A stretch of DNA of 43,053 nucleotides. It comes from Alphaproteobacteria bacterium (GTDB lineage: Bacteria > Pseudomonadota > Alphaproteobacteria > Rhodospirillales > Magnetospirillaceae). Positions 37,553 to 43,053 of this stretch are shown here, piece after piece. Below the pieces are notes generated by a model. It searched no databases and was not told the DNA's origin. It worked only from the letters and a program-made list of their open reading frames with translations. The position numbers and the translations under genes were made by a program. Position 1 is the stretch's first letter, and each line of letters opens with the position of its first letter. The stretch spans positions 1 through 43,053 of the forward strand of contig JAJPHO010000129.1 in assembly GCA_021325215.1 (NCBI GenBank). The letters are read 5' to 3'.

Positions 37553-39526
37553 TTACGCCTGACGCACCACGCCGACGAAGCGCTGCACCTGTCCGTCCAA
37601 TGAGCGGATATGCCCGGACAGCGTCTCGCTGGCGCCGTTGAGGTCGACCGCCAAGGCGGCGGTCTGCGACAGGATGTCCTGCACCGAGCCGATATTGTCG
37701 GCGACCACCTGATTGCCCTCGGCGGCGCGGCCGACATTGTCGGCGATGTCGCGGGTCGCCGCGCCCTGCTGCTCGATCACCGCGGCGATGCCGCCGGCCA
37801 GTTCGCGCGCCTTGAGCGAGACTTCGGCAATGGCGCGGATCTCGGCGACGGCGCGGGCGCTGGCGCCGCGGGTCGCTTCTATGCGGGTCGAGATGTCCTC
37901 GATGGCGCGTGCCGTCTGGTTGGCCAGGGTCTTCACTTCATTGGCCACCACCGCGAAACCCTTGCCCGCTTCGCCGGCGCGGGCCGCTTCGATGGTGGCG
38001 TTGAGCGCCAGCAGGTTGGTCTGGCTGGCGATGTCGTTGATCAGGGTGACGATCTCGCCGACCTTTTCGCTCTGGCGGGCCAGATCCTCGATGGTGATAC
38101 GCGCCGTCTCGGCGCCTTCCGCCGCTTCGGTCGCCGCCGCCGCGCTCTGCATCACCTGGCCTGAAATGCTGCCGATCGAGGCGGACAATTGCTCGGTCGC
38201 GGTGGCCACCACCGCGACATTGCGCGTGGTGTTCTCGATCGCCGAGGCGACCGCTTCGCCCTTGCGCCGGGCGCTCTCCATGTCGGCGGCCATGCGCTGC
38301 GAGAAGCCGGCGGCGACCTTGGTGGCGGCGGAAACGTCGGTCAGCACCGACGAGACATTGGCCTCGAAGTCGCCCGCCAGTTCCTCCATCAGCGATTTGC
38401 GGTCGGCCTCGGCGGCCTCGCGCAGTCCGTCGCGCTCGGATTCCAGGCGGCGCATCGCCTCGCTGTTGAATTTGAACACTTCGAGGGCCTTGGCCATGGC
38501 GCCGATCTCGTCACGGCGGTCGAGGGCCGGGACGGTCAGCATGGTGGTGCCGACGCTGAGCAACGTCATCGCCTCGGTCATCGAGGTGATCGGACGGGCC
38601 ACCATGCGGTGGATCAGAAAACCGAGCGCCGGCACGATCACCACAACCACGCCCAGCATGGTGAACAGCAGCGCGCTGCGCATCGAGCGCAGCGGCGCCG
38701 TCACCTTCTGCCGATCCAGCGAGACGCCGACATACCATTGCACGCCGGGCAGATCGGGGATCGGATAGAAGGCCGACAGGGAGTCACCCTCCTCGGTCGC
38801 CGTCTCATGGCCGGCGATGCGGGCACCCTCCAGCTTCTTCATGATCTTCTGCTGGTCGGGATGGACGATCACCGTGCCTTCGGCATCGACCAGGAAGGCG
38901 TAGCCCTTGCCCTCGAGCTGAAAGGATTGCAGGAAGGCCTGCACCTTGGAGAGATCGAGATCGACGCCCGCCACGCCGGCCAGCTTGCCGTCGCGCAGGA
39001 CGGGGCTGGCAATGGTCATCACCACCGCATTGCCGGCCGAGGCGGTGACATAGGGCGGGGTCAGCACCAGATGGCCGGCAGACTCCGCCGCCTTGTACCA
39101 GCCGCGGGTGCGCGGGTCGTAGCCGTCGGGCAGCTTGACGCCGGTGGCCAGCGTCATCACGCCGGCGGTATCGCCGTAATATACTTCCGTAAACATGTTC
39201 ATCAGGCCGGGGCGGGTCAGCAGCGGCTTGACGTCGCCGGCCGGCAAGGCGCCGAGATTCTCGGCCATGCCTTGCAGCAGCGCCTCGCGCCCGGACAGCC
39301 ATTTATGGATTCCGTCGGCGGCGGCCCGGCCGGTCAGGCGGATTTCCGTGTCGATCTGGCTACTTAGCGTCTGGCGCGCGCCGTCATAGGCCATCCAGCC
39401 CATCAGGGCGAAACCGAGAGACACCAGCGCCGCGGTGGCGGCGACGATCGGGTAAGCGAAACGGGTCTGGGGTTTGGCCACCGGTGCGACGGCGGCGTGG
39501 CGGATCGGAAATCCATCCATGAGCAT
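37553..39526 (-). CDS. Methyl-accepting chemotaxis protein with dCache sensor, probable amino-acid receptor
   Basis: This 657-residue chemoreceptor has TM1 at about 24-46, a periplasmic dCache_1 domain (about 50-285), TM2 at about 285-310, HAMP, and a signalling bundle with [20 protein letters not shown]. The sensor holds [12 protein letters not shown], a downstream PPYVTASAG and GVAGVDLDL, which fits the amino-acid-binding dCache motif (Y, R, W, Y and a later D) known from amino-acid receptors. Amino acid sensing is therefore inferred. The ATG at 39526 has AAGG four bases upstream; a second ATG follows two codons later. It is divergent from an Lrp-type regulator and phenylalanine hydroxylase. 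Confidence 0.9.
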   Translation of the reverse strand: MLMDGFPIRHAAVAPVAKPQTRFAYPIVAATAALVSLGFALMGWMAYDGARQTLSSQIDTEIRLTGRAAADGIHKWLSGREALLQGMAENLGALPAGDVKPLLTRPGLMNMFTEVYYGDTAGVMTLATGVKLPDGYDPRTRGWYKAAESAGHLVLTPPYVTASAGNAVVMTIASPVLRDGKLAGVAGVDLDLSKVQAFLQSFQLEGKGYAFLVDAEGTVIVHPDQQKIMKKLEGARIAGHETATEEGDSLSAFYPIPDLPGVQWYVGVSLDRQKVTAPLRSMRSALLFTMLGVVVVIVPALGFLIHRMVARPITSMTEAMTLLSVGTTMLTVPALDRRDEIGAMAKALEVFKFNSEAMRRLESERDGLREAAEADRKSLMEELAGDFEANVSSVLTDVSAATKVAAGFSQRMAADMESARRKGEAVASAIENTTRNVAVVATATEQLSASIGSISGQVMQSAAAATEAAEGAETARITIEDLARQSEKVGEIVTLINDIASQTNLLALNATIEAARAGEAGKGFAVVANEVKTLANQTARAIEDISTRIEATRGASARAVAEIRAIAEVSLKARELAGGIAAVIEQQGAATRDIADNVGRAAEGNQVVADNIGSVQDILSQTAALAVDLNGASETLSGHIRSLDGQVQRFVGVVRQA

Positions 39527-39582
39527 GCACCTTCGTTAATAAAGGTTACAGTTGCAAGTAAGTATGCTCAGGATTTGGGCGC

Positions 39583-39596
39583 TCAGCAAATGCTGA
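39583..39596. promoter_or_regulatory. Palindrome TCAGCAAATGCTGA, candidate Lrp-type operator
   Basis: This perfect 6-bp inverted repeat (TCAGCA / TGCTGA, 2-base centre) lies in the 128-bp spacer between the divergent dCache chemoreceptor and the Lrp/AsnC gene, 57 bases from the former and 59 from the latter. CAG...CTG half-sites with an A/T centre resemble Lrp-family sites (which are usually about 15 bp). An autoregulatory operator, perhaps controlling both directions, is a reasonable guess. Symmetry and placement are the only evidence. Confidence 0.35.
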
Positions 39597-39654
39597 TCGA
39601 TTGCAGTGCACAAATTCATGCGGGGTGGCGTCGCGGCACCGGACACCCTAAACT

Positions 39655-40182
39655 TTGCGGAAATTTCCTTTCGCCAGGACGCGCAAAATCACCTCCCTCG
39701 ATTCCTTCGACATCAAGCTTCTGACCGCCCTGCAGCAGGATTGCTCGCAGACCCACCAGCAATTGGCCGAGCAGGTGCATCTGTCCGCCTCGCAATGTTC
39801 GCGACGGGTCCAGCGCCTGATGGAAAGCGGGCTGATCGAAAAGACGGTGGCGCTGCTGAAGCCGGAAGCGGTCGGACTGACCATCACCGCCTATGTGATG
39901 GTGACCTTGCGCACCCACGGCCATAACGACGTCGACCGGCTCAATCACGACCTCGCCCGCTATGAGGAAATCGTCGAGCTGGCCAGCCTGACCGGCGAGG
40001 CCGACTATGTGATCAAATTGCGCTGCCGCGACATGAAACACCTGTCGGAATTCCTCAATGACCGGCTGATGGCCCACGCGGAAGTGGCTACCGTCAAGAC
40101 TTCCGTGGTTTTGCAGCCTTTGAAGGAAACCACCGAGATCAGCCTGGCTTTCGCACAAAACGCGCACGCCAAGGGAAACTGA
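39655..40182 (+). CDS. Lrp/AsnC family transcriptional regulator
   Basis: This 175-residue protein has an N-terminal winged helix-turn-helix (about 15-65, LDSFDIKLLTALQQDCSQTHQQLAEQ...SRRVQRL, written here in part) and a C-terminal RAM ligand-binding domain (about 75-150). The RAM domain includes VMVTLRTHG and LTGEADYVIKLRCRD, the usual effector-pocket region. An in-frame stop at 39649-39651 and no later ATG or GTG before the HTH leave TTG 39655 as the only plausible start, with weak GGA upstream. It lies 72 bp upstream of phhA, so control of phenylalanine catabolism in response to an aromatic amino acid is likely, by analogy with other Lrp-type regulators of such genes. Confidence 0.88.
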   Translation: MRKFPFARTRKITSLDSFDIKLLTALQQDCSQTHQQLAEQVHLSASQCSRRVQRLMESGLIEKTVALLKPEAVGLTITAYVMVTLRTHGHNDVDRLNHDLARYEEIVELASLTGEADYVIKLRCRDMKHLSEFLNDRLMAHAEVATVKTSVVLQPLKETTEISLAFAQNAHAKGN

Positions 40183-40254
40183 CCCGGTCCTTCGCAACCA
40201 ACCCGCATGGTTCCAGTTCTACTATCTCGGGAGGGATAGAAAGGGACGGGAACG

Positions 40255-41118
40255 ATGACGATTACGGCGAAAGTTCTTGCCAGCTCCGGCGCCATGTCGG
40301 ACCACGCCCTGCGCGGCGATTACAGCGCGGCGGCGGCCGATTTTTCGGTGGCGCAGGATATGAACGCCTATACGCCCGAGCATCATGCTCTGTGGCGCCG
40401 CCTGTTCGCCCGTCAGGTGACGCTGGCCAAGACCCATGCCTGCCAGGAATTCCTCGACGGGCTGAACGGCCTAGACGTCGCCGACGGCATCCCCGATTTC
40501 GAGCGCTCCAACCGATTTCTGCGCGCCCGCACCGGCTGGGAATTGCTGGCGGTGCCGGGCCTGATCCCCAATGACGCGTTCTTCGACCATCTGGCCCATC
40601 GCCGCTTTCCGGTCAGCTGGTGGATTCGCGACGAGAGCGAGATCGATTATCTGGTCGAGCCCGACGTGTTCCATGATTTCTTCGGCCATGTGCCGCTGCT
40701 GAGCCATCCGGTCTTCGCCGATTACATGCAGATCTACGGCCAGCAGGGCATGAAGGCCCTGGCCGCCGGCCAGGTGAAGCGCCTGTCGCGCCTCTACTGG
40801 TATATGGTCGAATTCGGCCTGATCAAGAACGCCCGGGGTTTGCGCGCTTTCGGCGCCGGCATCCTGTCCTCGTTCGGCGAGACCCGCTTCGCGGTGGAAA
40901 GCCCGGAACCCAACCGCATCCGCTTCGATCTCAAGCGGGTTTTGCGCTCGGAATACCGGATCGACAATTTCCAGGCGACCTACTTCGTGATCGAGGATTT
41001 CGAGGAACTGTTCGAAGCCAGCAAGGGCGATCTGCTGCCGGTCTATGCCGAGATCGACGACCTCCCCGACGTCGCGCCCACGGCGCGGCTTCCCGAGGAT
41101 GTCAGCGTAACCGTTTGA
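40255..41118 (+). CDS. phhA: Phenylalanine 4-monooxygenase
   Basis: This 287-residue tetrahydrobiopterin-dependent aromatic amino acid hydroxylase converts phenylalanine to tyrosine. The iron ligands are all visible: His140 and His145 in EPDVFHDFFGHVPLL, and Glu186 in WYMVEFGL. It is a catalytic-domain-only bacterial form, with no ACT regulatory domain; length is close to the Chromobacterium enzyme (297). GGGA lies a few bases before the ATG at 40255. It follows the Lrp-type regulator by 72 bp. No pterin-4a-carbinolamine dehydratase (phhB) is adjacent, but an SDR with a pteridine-reductase signature begins 1.5 kb downstream and could help to supply or recycle the cofactor. Confidence 0.95.
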   Translation: MTITAKVLASSGAMSDHALRGDYSAAAADFSVAQDMNAYTPEHHALWRRLFARQVTLAKTHACQEFLDGLNGLDVADGIPDFERSNRFLRARTGWELLAVPGLIPNDAFFDHLAHRRFPVSWWIRDESEIDYLVEPDVFHDFFGHVPLLSHPVFADYMQIYGQQGMKALAAGQVKRLSRLYWYMVEFGLIKNARGLRAFGAGILSSFGETRFAVESPEPNRIRFDLKRVLRSEYRIDNFQATYFVIEDFEELFEASKGDLLPVYAEIDDLPDVAPTARLPEDVSVTV

Positions 41119-41155
41119 ACTTGCATCGCGCGGCGCGCGATGTTTGGCTGAGGGC

Positions 41156-42457
41156 ATGAGACGCCCCGGCCTGTTTTCCCTTGTCTATCGGCGCGCAGCG
41201 GCCTTCGCCGCCTGCGCCTTCGTCACCCTGTTCGCGCTGTCCTATTACGTCCATGGCCGCCAGGTCTATCAGGCGTGGCAGGACGACATGCAGCAGCAGA
41301 CCGACTGGATCGCCACGCTGTGGACCGAGAACACCCGGCCGCACGACATGATCGACAATTGGCGCGTCAGCCATGACAGCGTCCGTCTGCTGGTGCGCGA
41401 CGGCAAGGGCCGCATCGTCGCCGACAGCGCGCCCGACCGGCCGGCGCCGCCGCCGGAGAGCAACGGTCTCGGCATCCTGGTCGCCACATCGCCGATTCCC
41501 GGCGGCGAGCTGGTGATGAGCCGGGCCGGACAGCCGCCCTTCCCCACCCATCCCGACCTTCTTCTGCTGATCGCCGGACTCGGCATGCTCGGCGTACTGC
41601 TTCTGCTGCCGGTAACCCGCGCGGTGCAGGCGGGCCTGGACCGCATGGCCGATTTCGCCGACCGCGTCTCGGGCGGTCAGCTGGGCGCCACGATGGAGCC
41701 GCCCAGGGAACGCGAACTGGCCGAACTGACGGTCTCGCTCAACGACATGTCGCTGCGCCTGGAAGAGGCGGAGGCGCGCCGCCGCCAGCGCGAGACCGAT
41801 ATCGGCCATGAACTGCGCTCGCCGCTCAACCGCCTGCGCGCCTTGGCCGGCACGGTGGCGCGCCAGCCCGGCGAGGCGCTGCGGCATCTGCCGCAGATCG
41901 AGCAGGAGATCGCCCTGCTCGACCGTTTGACCGGCGACATGCTGGAAATGGCCGAACTCGACGAAGGAAAAGCGCCGCTGACCTTGCAGACCGTGTCGGT
42001 GCGGGCCTGGGCCGCCGATCTGTTCCAGCGCTCGCGGCCGCTGGTCGAGGCGGCCGGCATCGCCTTTTCGTCCTCGCTGTCGGATTTCGACGTCGACGCC
42101 CATATCGATCCCCAGCGCCTGGTGCAGGCGGTCGGCAATCTGATCGACAATGCGGTCGCCGCCGTGCAGGGCTGCCGCTCGCCGCGCATCGCCGTGATGC
42201 TGGAGGTGGGGCTGGCCGAATGGAGCGTGATCGTCACCGACAATGGCCGCGGCATCGCCGAGGCCGACCTGCCGCATCTGTTCGACCGGTTCTTCCGCTC
42301 GGACCGTCAGCGGGCGCGGCGCAGCGGGGCCGGTCTCGGCCTGTCGATCGCGCGCGCCATCGCCGAAGCCCATGACGGCCGGATCGCCATTGAAAGCCTG
42401 CTCGATCAGGGCACCACGGTGCGCTTAGCCATCCGCCGCGACGATCAGCCGGAGTAA
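41156..42457 (+). CDS. Sensor histidine kinase (HAMP, HisKA, HATPase), orphan
   Basis: This protein of about 433 residues has TM1 at about 14-35, a short periplasmic region (about 36-135), TM2 at about 137-158, HAMP, HisKA with His218 in IGHELRSPLNRL, and HATPase_c with NLIDNAVAA, DNGRGIAE and GAGLGLSI. It should autophosphorylate at His218 and signal to a response regulator, but none is encoded next to it in this window. ATG 41156 is chosen although GAGGG is only one to two bases before it; TTG 41144 is in frame and adds four residues without a better site. It starts 38 bp after phhA, so co-transcription is possible. Confidence 0.87.
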   Translation: MRRPGLFSLVYRRAAAFAACAFVTLFALSYYVHGRQVYQAWQDDMQQQTDWIATLWTENTRPHDMIDNWRVSHDSVRLLVRDGKGRIVADSAPDRPAPPPESNGLGILVATSPIPGGELVMSRAGQPPFPTHPDLLLLIAGLGMLGVLLLLPVTRAVQAGLDRMADFADRVSGGQLGATMEPPRERELAELTVSLNDMSLRLEEAEARRRQRETDIGHELRSPLNRLRALAGTVARQPGEALRHLPQIEQEIALLDRLTGDMLEMAELDEGKAPLTLQTVSVRAWAADLFQRSRPLVEAAGIAFSSSLSDFDVDAHIDPQRLVQAVGNLIDNAVAAVQGCRSPRIAVMLEVGLAEWSVIVTDNGRGIAEADLPHLFDRFFRSDRQRARRSGAGLGLSIARAIAEAHDGRIAIESLLDQGTTVRLAIRRDDQPE

Positions 42458-42592
42458 TCCGCAGGGCAGCTTTGCGAGTGACGGTGGCGCTTGTTTTGGC
42501 CGGCGGGCTCGGTCATTCTGCCGCCTTCCCGTCCCTGAGAGCCGAAGCGTTTCTTGACTTCCACCTTCTACCCCGAGCCGCATCCCACTCCG

Positions 42593-43053
42593 ATGACCGC
42601 GCTGGTCACCGGCGCCGCGCATCGCATCGGGCGCGCGCTCGCGCTCAGCCTGGCCGCCGATGGCTGGCTGGTGGCGCTGCATTATCACCGCTCGGCGCAG
42701 GCGGCGCAGGATCTGGCGGCGGAGATCGCCCGGGCCGGCGGACAGGCTTTTCCGATCGACGCCAATCTGGCCGAGGAAGACGAGGTCCAGACCCTGATCC
42801 CCCGCCTGCTGGGCGAGATCGGTCCGATCGGCCTCTTGGTCAACAATGCCTCGGTGTTCGAGCGCGACCAGGCGATGACCGCGACGCGGGCGTCGTGGGA
42901 CCTGCATATGGAAACCAATCTGCGCGCGCCTTTCGTGCTGAGCCAGATCTTCGCCGCCCAGCTGCCGGAAGGACAATCGGGCTCGATCGTCAATGTGATC
43001 GACCAGCGGGTCTGGAATCTGACGCCGGATTTCACCAGCTATACGATCAGCAA
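42593..43053 (+). CDS. Short-chain dehydrogenase/reductase, pteridine reductase/FolM-like (partial at right edge)
   Basis: The 153 residues present form an SDR Rossmann domain that runs off the window. The nucleotide motif is TGAAHRIGRA, where classical SDRs have TGxxxGIG; TGxxxRIG is the signature of pteridine reductases and FolM (dihydromonapterin reductase). VNNASVFERD, the structural NNA(S) motif, follows. A role in reduced pterin or folate supply is inferred, which is suggestive next to a pterin-dependent phhA. ATG 42593 begins the conserved region but lacks a ribosome binding site; TTG 42554 is in frame, adds 13 residues and has GAGAG about 12 bases upstream. The catalytic YxxxK lies at or beyond the edge (a TSYTIS segment ends the window). 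Confidence 0.82.
   Translation, partial: MTALVTGAAHRIGRALALSLAADGWLVALHYHRSAQAAQDLAAEIARAGGQAFPIDANLAEEDEVQTLIPRLLGEIGPIGLLVNNASVFERDQAMTATRASWDLHMETNLRAPFVLSQIFAAQLPEGQSGSIVNVIDQRVWNLTPDFTSYTIS

Overview
The window is about 43 kb of high-GC (roughly two-thirds G+C), gene-dense chromosome from an alphaproteobacterium. Gene content and protein style point to the Rhodospirillales, near Magnetospirillum/Phaeospirillum: pyrophosphate-dependent phosphofructokinase, type 2 ArgC, bioF-H-C-D-A with a divergent bioB, a DUF1285-nudix-CCA enzyme block, and several chemoreceptors and histidine kinases. This placement is inference. I see no rRNA, tRNA, CRISPR array, insertion sequence, phage gene or plasmid origin, and no gap between genes exceeds 300 bases.

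Layout. 1-7.1 kb: the 5' end of ndk, a YheS-like ABC-F ATPase, then a leftward run pepA, second M17 aminopeptidase, holC, pfp (transcribed from 7.1 kb down to 2.2 kb). 7.3-9.4 kb: a leftward pair, an AmmeMemoRadiSam-type radical SAM enzyme and an LPG-synthase-TM-like membrane protein. 9.4-12.1 kb: greB and a hybrid histidine kinase. 12.1-14.5 kb: a leftward operon of a ChaN-like secreted protein, an SMP-30 hydrolase and a cobalamin-binding-type protein. 14.6-16.4 kb: sppA. 16.4-22.8 kb: biotin locus, with bioB-tlyA leftward and bioF-bioH-bioC-bioD-bioA rightward. 22.8-26.2 kb: a leftward quinone-oxidoreductase-like MDR, CCA-adding enzyme, nudix hydrolase and DUF1285. 26.2-34.0 kb: a tightly overlapping rightward operon, MoxR AAA+ / DUF58 / BatA-DUF4159 / VWA-GATase-like, followed 20 bp later by a chemoreceptor with almost no periplasmic domain. 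34.1-37.5 kb: aspartate/prephenate aminotransferase, argC, TetA-like MFS pump. 37.5-42.5 kb: dCache chemoreceptor (leftward), then an Lrp/AsnC regulator, phenylalanine hydroxylase and a histidine kinase. The window ends inside an SDR with the pteridine-reductase TGxxxRIG signature.

The most unusual signal is not a gene. At least four intergenic spaces (upstream of pfp, holC, the second M17 peptidase and bioD) carry related hairpin-rich elements of about 70-135 bp. Their hairpin arms differ in sequence but remain paired, while loops and flanks are conserved: AGCCCA, then a stem with a GGA loop, then a CGGCGCCTGAGGG box. That box lies just before the start codon and supplies the apparent ribosome binding site in up to three cases. 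A fifth, inverted and rearranged relative lies at 7203-7280. The covarying arms suggest RNA structure. I cannot tell from one window whether this is a dispersed repeat family, a regulatory leader or both.

Other points of interest are a candidate leaderless start for the ABC-F gene, a hairpin that would bury the ribosome binding site of the MFS pump, an accordion-like inverted repeat between two convergent genes, and the uncharacterised MoxR/DUF58/DUF4159/VWA membrane system.
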